Shown here in pieces: positions 1 to 5,301 of a DNA stretch of 6,351 nucleotides. The notes under the pieces are model-generated. The model searched no databases. It was not told the DNA's origin and saw only the letters and a program-made list of their open reading frames with translations. The position numbers and the translations under genes are program-made. The DNA comes from Woeseiaceae bacterium (lineage in GTDB: Bacteria; Pseudomonadota; Gammaproteobacteria; Steroidobacterales; Woeseiaceae): assembly GCA_022615525.1 (NCBI GenBank), contig JAKEGN010000290.1, forward strand, positions 1 to 6,351. The letters are read 5' to 3'. How positions within the stretch are numbered: the first letter of the stretch is position 1; every line of letters begins with the position of its first letter.

Positions 1-705
1 ACCGATTTCGAACCGGCCGGTAGGATTGATGTGATAGCGGGTCTTCTTGTTGATCCACTTTGCGGGCAGCACCGGTTTGATGATTTCCTCCATGATGCCT
101 TCGCGAAGATCCGCAAGGGTCACACTCGCCTGGTGCTGCGACGAAAGCACGACGGCATCGATGCCGACCGGCTTGTGGTCATCATAAACGAACGTCACCT
201 GGCTTTTTGCATCGGGTCGCAGCCATGGCAGGGTGCCGTTTTTCCTCACCTCGGCCTGGCGGTGCACCAGCCGGTGAGCGTAGGTTATGGGAGCCGGCAT
301 CAGCACATCCGTTTCACGGGTGGCGTAACCGAACATCAGGCCCTGGTCTCCTGCGCCCTGGTTCTCCGGGATATCCCGGTCCACGCCCTGGGCAATGTCC
401 GGGGACTGTTTGCCGAGCGCGTTGAGCACAGCGCAGGAGGCTCCATCGAAACCCATGTTGGAGTCGTTGTAGCCGATTCCGAGCACGGTGCGGCGAGCGA
501 TTTCTTCGATGTCCACCCAGGCGCTGGTAGTCACTTCACCGGCCACCAGGACCATGCCGGTCTTCACCAGCGTCTCGCAGGCAACCCGGGCCCTGGCGTC
601 CTGCCCGATAATGGCGTCGAGTACCGCGTCTGAAATCTGGTCCGCAATCTTGTCCGGGTGGCCTTCGGACACGGATTCCGAAGTGAAGAGATAGGAATGG
701 CTCAT
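1..705 (-). CDS. metK: S-adenosylmethionine synthetase (methionine adenosyltransferase), N-terminal part, cut by window edge
   Basis: Cytosolic enzyme that makes S-adenosylmethionine from ATP and L-methionine, releasing phosphate and pyrophosphate; it supplies the main methyl donor. I translated the reverse strand from the ATG at 705-703 and found an open frame of 235 codons to the window edge. It begins MSHSYLFTSESVSEGHPDK, the family N-terminus, with the ATP/Mg-binding SEGHPDK at residues 13-19. The signature GAGDQG is at 117-122, followed by MFGYAT (124-129) and MPAPITYAHRL (136-146). The family is usually about 385-400 residues, so roughly 60% is present. The glycine-rich loop expected near residue 265 lies outside the window. 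The start matches the family start, although no strong Shine-Dalgarno precedes it. It is transcribed divergently from tkt. No frameshift or missing motif is seen in the visible part. The identification is very secure. Confidence 0.97.
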   Translation of the reverse strand, partial: MSHSYLFTSESVSEGHPDKIADQISDAVLDAIIGQDARARVACETLVKTGMVLVAGEVTTSAWVDIEEIARRTVLGIGYNDSNMGFDGASCAVLNALGKQSPDIAQGVDRDIPENQGAGDQGLMFGYATRETDVLMPAPITYAHRLVHRQAEVRKNGTLPWLRPDAKSQVTFVYDDHKPVGIDAVVLSSQHQASVTLADLREGIMEEIIKPVLPAKWINKKTRYHINPTGRFEIG

Positions 706-736
706 GAAATCGATGCCCGATTGCTGTCAGGCTGCG

Positions 737-767
737 ATTGTAGCCCATCCCTCTCGCCCGGCACCAA
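737..767 (-). promoter_or_regulatory. candidate sigma70-type promoter for metK
   Basis: On the minus strand a -10-like TACAAT (plus positions 737-742) lies 31 bp before the metK ATG. A weaker -35-like TTGGTG (762-767) sits 19 bp upstream of it, slightly longer than ideal spacing. If used, transcription would start near 730 and leave a leader of about 25 nt. That is too short for any known SAM-sensing riboswitch. I see no MetJ-box repeats (AGACGTCT-like) nearby. This is a motif match by eye only. Confidence 0.4.
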
Positions 768-823
768 CAGCAGGCTGTAACGAGTGGTTTCCGCGGCCTG
801 TAGGTTCCCGGACTTGTGATTCA

Positions 824-837
824 CCGGCCGGGGCCGG
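824..837. repeat. perfect GC inverted repeat in the divergent region
   Basis: CCGGCC (824-829) and GGCCGG (832-837) are perfect complements separated by GG. The repeat directly abuts the dyad GTGATTCAC (816-824). It could be an operator shared by the two divergent genes, or just GC-rich chance. No known regulator motif matches. The two-base loop is too short for a good RNA hairpin, so if it acts it is more likely as DNA. Confidence 0.35.
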
Positions 838-844
838 GCTTTGC

Positions 845-873
845 TTGCGACACCGGGAGTAAAAAGAGAGAAT
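845..873 (+). promoter_or_regulatory. weak candidate promoter for the tkt-gap-pgk operon
   Basis: A -35-like TTGCGA (845-850) and a -10-like GAGAAT (868-873) are separated by 17 bp; each matches four of six consensus bases. Transcription would start near 880, giving a leader of about 100 nt to the preferred tkt start. The stretch between the boxes includes an A-run (861-865). This is the best plus-strand candidate I can see before tkt, but it is weak. Confidence 0.25.
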
Positions 874-874
874 G

Positions 875-903
875 CGCGGGCGCGGGGGACCCTGTTTCCC
901 GCG
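875..903 (+). other. potential hairpin in the tkt 5' leader
   Basis: CGCGGG (881-886) pairs perfectly with CCCGCG (898-903) around an 11-nt loop. The identical hexamer CGCGGG also occurs immediately before it (875-880), so the CCCGCG arm has two possible partners. If transcription starts near 880 the stem would sit at the very 5' end of the mRNA, where such stems often protect the transcript. There is no T-run after it, so it is not an intrinsic terminator. Confidence 0.35.
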
Positions 904-979
904 AAAATCCTTAACATGAATGCAGAGAACTCGCGTGCCGGTTCGCGCCGCTTCGCGCGCCGGGCCCCGAAAAAGACAA

Positions 980-3019
980 ATGCCATCAACTACCCGCCGT
1001 TCCGTCGTCGCCGGCCAGCCAGCCCGGCGTGAGCTCGCCAACGCCATACGCGCATTGAGCATGGATGCCGTACAGGCGGCGAATTCGGGCCATCCCGGCA
1101 TGCCCATGGGCATGGCAGACATTGCCGAAGTCTTGTGGAACGACTACCTGAAACACAACCCGGGGCACCCGCAGTGGTTCGACCGTGACCGCTTCGTGCT
1201 GTCGAATGGGCATGGCTCGATGCTGTTGTACAGCGTGCTGCACCTTACCGGTTATCCATTGTCGATCGACGAGATCCGGAATTTCCGCCAGCTCGGTTAC
1301 CGTACGGCGGGACACCCGGAACGCGAACCCGCGCTGTCCATCGAAACGACGACCGGGCCGCTCGGGCAGGGCCTCAGCAATGCAGTCGGAATGGCGCTGG
1401 CCGAGAAAATGCTCGCTGCGACATTCAACCGGCCCGGGTTCGATGTCATCGACCATCGGACCTGGGTGTTTCTGGGCGATGGTTGCCTCATGGAAGGCAT
1501 TTCACACGAAGCCTGTTCACTGGCCGGAACACTGAAGCTCGGCAAGCTCATCTGTTTCTACGACGACAACAACATTTCCATCGATGGCAACGTGGACGGC
1601 TGGTTCACGGATGATACGCCCGCCCGTTTCGCCGCTTACGGCTGGCATGTGATTCCCGAAGTCGACGGTCACGACAGCGAGTCGATTATGGCAGCCATCG
1701 ACAAGGCGTTGCGCGAACGCGAAAGGCCGACGCTGATTTGCTGCAAGACCATCATCGGATTCGGCGCCCCGGGCAAGCAAGGCACGGCGAGCACCCACGG
1801 CGCACCGCTTGGCAAGGACGAAGTCGCGGCCAGCCGCAAGACGCTGGGCTGGAACCTGCCTCCGTTCGAGATTCCAGAAGAAATAACCGCAGCCTGGAAC
1901 GCCGTGGAAAAAGGCGCCGCCGCCGAGGAAGAGTGGAAACGGTTATTTGCTGGTTATTACAAAGCGCACCCGGAACTGGCGCGGGAACTGCAACGGCGTA
2001 TCGACGGCAAGCTTCCGGAAAACTGGAATTCGTTTGCGGATTCGGCCATACGCAACATCGATGCAGCGGGAGCCGCAATGGCAACGCGCAAGGCCTCGCT
2101 GGTGTCGCTGAACGCATATGCGCCCGCCTTGCCCGAGCTGGCCGGCGGTTCCGCCGATCTGACCGGCTCCAACCTGACTCTGCATAGTGGTTCGAAAGTC
2201 ATCTCGGGTGACGATGCCTCGGGCAACTACGTGTATTTCGGTGTTCGGGAATTCGGCATGTCGGCAATCTGCAATGGCCTCGGGTTGCATGGAGGGATCA
2301 TTCCCTATTCGGGCACGTTCCTCACGTTCTCCGACTATGCGCGCAATGCTCTGCGTATGGCGGCGTTGATGCGATTGCAGAATATTTTCGTGTATACGCA
2401 CGATTCCATCGGCCTGGGCGAGGACGGCCCTACGCACCAGCCGATCGAGCACCTCGCCAGTCTGCGCGTCATGCCGAACATGCGTGTCTGGCGGCCTTGC
2501 GACGGTGTCGAGACTGCGGTCGCCTGGCGCGATGCCATCGAGCGTCGTGACGGACCGACCAGCCTCGTGCTGACACGGCAGAACGTGCCGCACCAGTCAC
2601 GCAGCGCACAACAGATCGCGGATATCAGGCGCGGTGCTTACGTACTCAGGGATTGCGCAGGTAGACCGGAATTGCTGCTCATCGCCACCGGATCCGAGGT
2701 CGCGCTGGCCGTCGAGGCGGCGGCGCGGCTGGCTGGCGAGCGCATTGCCGTGCGAGTGGTCTCCATGCCCTGCACGGATCTTTTCGATGCGCAGCCGGAT
2801 GACTACCGCGAGCGCATCCTGCCCGGCGATGTCAGCGCCCGTGTGGTCATCGAGGCCGGCGTCAGCAATTGCTGGTGGCGACATGCCGGACCGCAGGGGA
2901 GGGTGATCGGGATCGACCGCTATGGCGAGTCGGCGCCCGCGGAGCAACTTTTCGAGCACTTCGGTTTTTCGGTTGACAACGTATTGCGCGTTGCGCGGGA
3001 AGTGCTGGCGGCCGGCTGA
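980..3019 (+). CDS. tkt: transketolase
   Basis: Thiamine-diphosphate enzyme that moves two-carbon ketol units between sugar phosphates in the pentose phosphate pathway or Calvin cycle (for example xylulose-5-P + ribose-5-P to sedoheptulose-7-P + glyceraldehyde-3-P). From the ATG at 980 it has 679 residues, against about 663 for E. coli TktA. The N-terminal ThDP-binding domain holds SGHPG (36-40), NGHG (76-79), the GDG motif (166-168) with DDNN (195-198), and STHGAP (271-276). The middle pyrimidine-binding domain holds VREFGM (422-427), whose E424 aligns with the catalytic glutamate, and DGPTHQP (482-488). The C-terminal domain ends with GIDRYGESAP. RRELANAIRALSMDAVQ (16-32) aligns with the E. 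coli N-terminus about 12 residues later, which favours 980. An in-frame ATG at 920 would add 20 arginine-rich residues. Neither start has a clear Shine-Dalgarno. First gene of an operon with gap and pgk. Confidence 0.97.
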   Translation: MPSTTRRSVVAGQPARRELANAIRALSMDAVQAANSGHPGMPMGMADIAEVLWNDYLKHNPGHPQWFDRDRFVLSNGHGSMLLYSVLHLTGYPLSIDEIRNFRQLGYRTAGHPEREPALSIETTTGPLGQGLSNAVGMALAEKMLAATFNRPGFDVIDHRTWVFLGDGCLMEGISHEACSLAGTLKLGKLICFYDDNNISIDGNVDGWFTDDTPARFAAYGWHVIPEVDGHDSESIMAAIDKALRERERPTLICCKTIIGFGAPGKQGTASTHGAPLGKDEVAASRKTLGWNLPPFEIPEEITAAWNAVEKGAAAEEEWKRLFAGYYKAHPELARELQRRIDGKLPENWNSFADSAIRNIDAAGAAMATRKASLVSLNAYAPALPELAGGSADLTGSNLTLHSGSKVISGDDASGNYVYFGVREFGMSAICNGLGLHGGIIPYSGTFLTFSDYARNALRMAALMRLQNIFVYTHDSIGLGEDGPTHQPIEHLASLRVMPNMRVWRPCDGVETAVAWRDAIERRDGPTSLVLTRQNVPHQSRSAQQIADIRRGAYVLRDCAGRPELLLIATGSEVALAVEAAARLAGERIAVRVVSMPCTDLFDAQPDDYRERILPGDVSARVVIEAGVSNCWWRHAGPQGRVIGIDRYGESAPAEQLFEHFGFSVDNVLRVAREVLAAG

Positions 3020-3031
3020 GCAACGGCCGGC
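3011..3031 (+). other. potential hairpin spanning the tkt stop codon
   Basis: GCCGGC (3011-3016) and GCCGGC (3026-3031), a self-complementary hexamer repeated, can form a 6-bp stem around a 9-nt loop. The loop contains the tkt TGA stop (3017-3019). It is followed by AAGAAAGC rather than a T-run, so it should not end transcription. It may instead mark an RNA-processing or stability point between tkt and gap, or be GC-rich chance. Confidence 0.35.
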
Positions 3032-3057
3032 AAGAAAGCTTTGGCAGAGGACATTTC

Positions 3058-3062
3058 GGGAG
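3058..3062 (+). promoter_or_regulatory. ribosome binding site of gap
   Basis: GGGAG ends 7 nt before the ATG at 3070, a good Shine-Dalgarno match and spacing. It fixes the gap start and is the clearest ribosome binding site in the window; tkt and pgk have only weak purine-rich stretches. Confidence 0.75.
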
Positions 3063-3069
3063 ACAGCTA

Positions 3070-4083
3070 ATGACGATCAGGATTGGAATCAATGGCTACG
3101 GCCGGATAGGCCGAAACGTATTGCGCGCCTTGTACGAGGGAGACAAGCGCAAGCAGATCCAGATCGTGGCTGTGAATGACCTCGGGGACAGCAAGACGAA
3201 TGCGCACCTTACGAGGCGCGATACCGCCCACGGGCCGTTCCCCGGTACGGTCGTTGTCGACGGGGACCACATGATCGTCAATGGCGACCGCATACGCGTG
3301 CTGGCGCAACGGGATCCCACGAAGCTGCCATGGGGCGAACTCGGGGTAGACCTGGTGCTGGAATCCACCGGTTTCTTCGCATCGAAAGAGAAAGCCTCCG
3401 CGCATCTCAAGGGCGGCGCGAAGAAGGTCATCATTTCCGCACCCGCGGGCAACGAAGTCGATGCGACCATTGTTTTCGGCGTCAATCACAAGATCCTCAC
3501 CAGCAAGCATACGATCATTTCAAACGCATCCTGTACCACGAATTGCCTCGCGCCGCTGGTCAAGCCATTGCACGAGAAGATCGGCGTGAAGCACGGCCTG
3601 ATGACGACGATTCATGCCTACACCAATGACCAGGTACTGACTGATGTGTATCACGAGGACCTGCGCCGCGCCCGTTCGGCGACCATGTCGCAGATTCCGA
3701 CGAAAACGGGTGCGGCTGCGGCCGTGGGCCTGGTGCTGCCTGAGCTGGCCGGCCGCCTCGACGGGTTCGCGATGCGTATTCCGACCATCAACGTATCGAC
3801 CGTCGATCTGACCTTCGTCGCCGAGCGCGCGACCAGCAAGGACGAGATCGACAACGTGCTCAAGGCTGCGAGCCAGGGGGAATTGAAAGGCATACTGGAT
3901 TACAACGACGAGCCACTGGTTTCGATCGATTTCAATCACAATCCTGCGTCGTCGATCTACGATGCCGGCCTTACCAAGGTCATGGGGGGTACCCTGGTCA
4001 AGGTCTGCGCGTGGTACGACAACGAGTGGGGATTCTCGAATCGCATGCTGGATACTGCGCTTGCGCTGGTCAACGCGAAATAG
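3070..4083 (+). CDS. gap: type I glyceraldehyde-3-phosphate dehydrogenase, NAD-dependent
   Basis: Cytosolic enzyme that converts glyceraldehyde-3-phosphate, phosphate and NAD+ to 1,3-bisphosphoglycerate and NADH, reversibly; its product is the substrate of the next gene, pgk. At 337 residues it has the normal family length. The Rossmann fold opens with NGYGRIGR (8-15). NDL (36-38) supplies the Asp that usually binds the NAD adenosine ribose. The active-site SNASCTTNC (151-159) places the catalytic cysteine at C155, and HAYTNDQ (182-188) gives H182. The C-terminal YDNEWGFSNRM is typical. In E. coli the gene before pgk is epd (erythrose-4-phosphate dehydrogenase). The two proteins share stretches such as LPWGELGVD, but E. 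coli Epd has, from memory, HSAMHDQ in place of HAYTNDQ and INEL in place of VNDL. I therefore call this GAPDH, with some Epd side activity not excluded. The start is set by the GGGAG site; the gap to tkt is 50 bp. Confidence 0.95.
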   Translation: MTIRIGINGYGRIGRNVLRALYEGDKRKQIQIVAVNDLGDSKTNAHLTRRDTAHGPFPGTVVVDGDHMIVNGDRIRVLAQRDPTKLPWGELGVDLVLESTGFFASKEKASAHLKGGAKKVIISAPAGNEVDATIVFGVNHKILTSKHTIISNASCTTNCLAPLVKPLHEKIGVKHGLMTTIHAYTNDQVLTDVYHEDLRRARSATMSQIPTKTGAAAAVGLVLPELAGRLDGFAMRIPTINVSTVDLTFVAERATSKDEIDNVLKAASQGELKGILDYNDEPLVSIDFNHNPASSIYDAGLTKVMGGTLVKVCAWYDNEWGFSNRMLDTALALVNAK

Positions 4084-4107
4084 CCCCTGCCGCGGGACAG
4101 TTGCCGC

Positions 4108-5301
4108 ATGAAAGTCATCCGCATGAGCGATGTCGACTTGGCCGGGAAACGCGTCCTCATTCGTGAAGATCTGAACGTACCGATAAGCGGCGGCAAGGTA
4201 ACGAGCGACGCGCGGATCCTGGCATCCCTGCCGACCATACGGGCTGCGCTCGATGCGGGCGCCGCCGTCATGCTGATGTCGCACCTCGGGCGCCCGAAGG
4301 AGGGCCGGCCCGATCCGGAGTCGTCGCTCGGGCCGGTCGCGGAATACCTGTCATCGGCGCTGCAACGTCAGGTTCCTCTTCTGGAGGACTGGATCGACGG
4401 TGTGACGGTTCATCCGGGCCAGGTGGTACTGCTGGAAAACGTGCGCTACCTGAAGGGCGAGAATGCCAGTGACGAGGGTCTCGCGCGCCGCATGGCGGCG
4501 CTTTGCGACGTGTTTGTCATGGACGCCTTCGGTACGGCGCATCGTGCCCAGGCAAGCACCTACGGAGTCGCAAAATTTGCGCCGATCGCCTGTGCCGGAC
4601 CGCTGCTGATTGCGGAGCTCGCGGCGCTCGCCAAAGCCCTCGATCATCCGGCCAAACCGTTCGTCGCCGTGGTAGGAGGATCAAAGGTATCGACCAAGCT
4701 GACGGTACTCGAAACCCTCGCCGGACGGGTCGACCAGCTGATCGTCGGCGGCGGCATTGCCAACACGTTCATCGCCGCAGCCGGCCACAAGGTCGGCAAA
4801 TCGCTGCACGAAGCCGACATGCTGGACACCGCCAGGGCGTTGATGCAACGGGGTTCCTCTGGCAGTTCGGTTCCAATCCCGACGGATGTCGTGGTGGCCA
4901 GGGAGTTTTCAGCGACAGCAAAAGCAGAGGTGAAGCCTGTCGACGAGGTCGCGGATGACGATCTCATCCTGGACATCGGCCCGCAAACCGCGGCGAGTTA
5001 CGCCCGCTTGATCGCTCAAGCCGGCACGATTATCTGGAACGGCCCTGTCGGTGTCTTCGAATTCGATCAGTTCGGCGAGGGAACGCGGGTCCTTGCCGAA
5101 GCCATCGCGGACAGCGAGGCATTCTCGCTAGCCGGCGGCGGCGATACACTTGCGGCAATCGAGAAGTACGGTGTGACGTCAGGTATTTCGTACATTTCGA
5201 CGGGCGGCGGGGCGTTTCTCGAGTTTGTCGAAGGAAAGAAACTGCCGGCGGTGGAAATCCTCGAGCAACGTGCGGCTAAGTCCGGGACCAGGGCCCGGTA
5301 A
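4108..5301 (+). CDS. pgk: phosphoglycerate kinase
   Basis: Monomeric cytosolic kinase that transfers phosphate from 1,3-bisphosphoglycerate to ADP, giving 3-phosphoglycerate and ATP; the reverse reaction serves gluconeogenesis and CO2 fixation. The 397 residues are a usual bacterial length. The N-terminal substrate domain holds REDLNVP (19-25), MSHLGRP (57-63), ENVRY (110-114) and DAFGTAHR (139-146). The C-terminal nucleotide domain holds GGSKVSTK (190-197), VGGGIANTF (213-221), NGPVGVFE (311-318), GGGDT (343-347) and STGGGAFLE (364-372). No key motif is missing. MKVIRMSDVDLAGKRV aligns with the E. coli N-terminus (MSVIKMTDLDLAGKRV), which fixes the start. The ribosome site is weak (GGGACAG, 4094-4100). 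It lies 24 bp after gap, so it is almost surely co-transcribed. Its last 26 bp overlap the 3' end of the convergent PhoX-like gene. No pyk or fba follows. Confidence 0.97.
   Translation: MKVIRMSDVDLAGKRVLIREDLNVPISGGKVTSDARILASLPTIRAALDAGAAVMLMSHLGRPKEGRPDPESSLGPVAEYLSSALQRQVPLLEDWIDGVTVHPGQVVLLENVRYLKGENASDEGLARRMAALCDVFVMDAFGTAHRAQASTYGVAKFAPIACAGPLLIAELAALAKALDHPAKPFVAVVGGSKVSTKLTVLETLAGRVDQLIVGGGIANTFIAAAGHKVGKSLHEADMLDTARALMQRGSSGSSVPIPTDVVVAREFSATAKAEVKPVDEVADDDLILDIGPQTAASYARLIAQAGTIIWNGPVGVFEFDQFGEGTRVLAEAIADSEAFSLAGGGDTLAAIEKYGVTSGISYISTGGGAFLEFVEGKKLPAVEILEQRAAKSGTRAR

Larger units (their letters stand above)
706..979. promoter_or_regulatory. divergent control region between metK and tkt
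   Basis: About 274 bp without a convincing gene. It must carry both promoters. From left to right it holds a metK promoter candidate (737-767), a short perfect dyad GTGATTCAC (816-824), an inverted repeat CCGGCC-GG-GGCCGG (824-837), a weak tkt promoter candidate (845-873), a tandem CGCGGG repeat (875-886) and a CCCGCG complement (898-903). The open frames running through it in either direction are arginine-rich, have no family resemblance and no ribosome binding site, so I treat them as chance. No riboswitch fold that I know (SAM, SAH or other) is recognisable. Confidence 0.6.

Noticed and set aside
706..900. SAM or SAH riboswitch upstream of metK.
   Set aside because: I looked for the conserved cores and pairing patterns on the minus strand and could not find them. 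The promoter candidate leaves too short a leader.
702..989. Minus-strand open frame of 95 codons whose TGA overlaps the metK ATG, suggesting an upstream gene coupled to metK.
   Set aside because: Composition is arginine/proline/serine-rich, there is no family resemblance or ribosome site, and it starts inside the tkt leader on the antisense strand. The ATGA overlap is most likely chance.
916..1032. Plus-strand basic 38-codon frame (ATG at 916) overlapping the tkt start, a possible leader peptide.
   Set aside because: No Shine-Dalgarno, arginine content explained by GC-rich sequence read out of frame, and most of it lies over the tkt start region. No regulatory codon run is visible.
1943..2593. 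Long minus-strand open frame (216 codons) inside tkt.
   Set aside because: Antisense shadow of a well-supported gene in GC-rich DNA, with no recognisable domain. The same holds for the 254-codon minus frame at 3520-4284 and the 156-codon minus frame at 986-1456.
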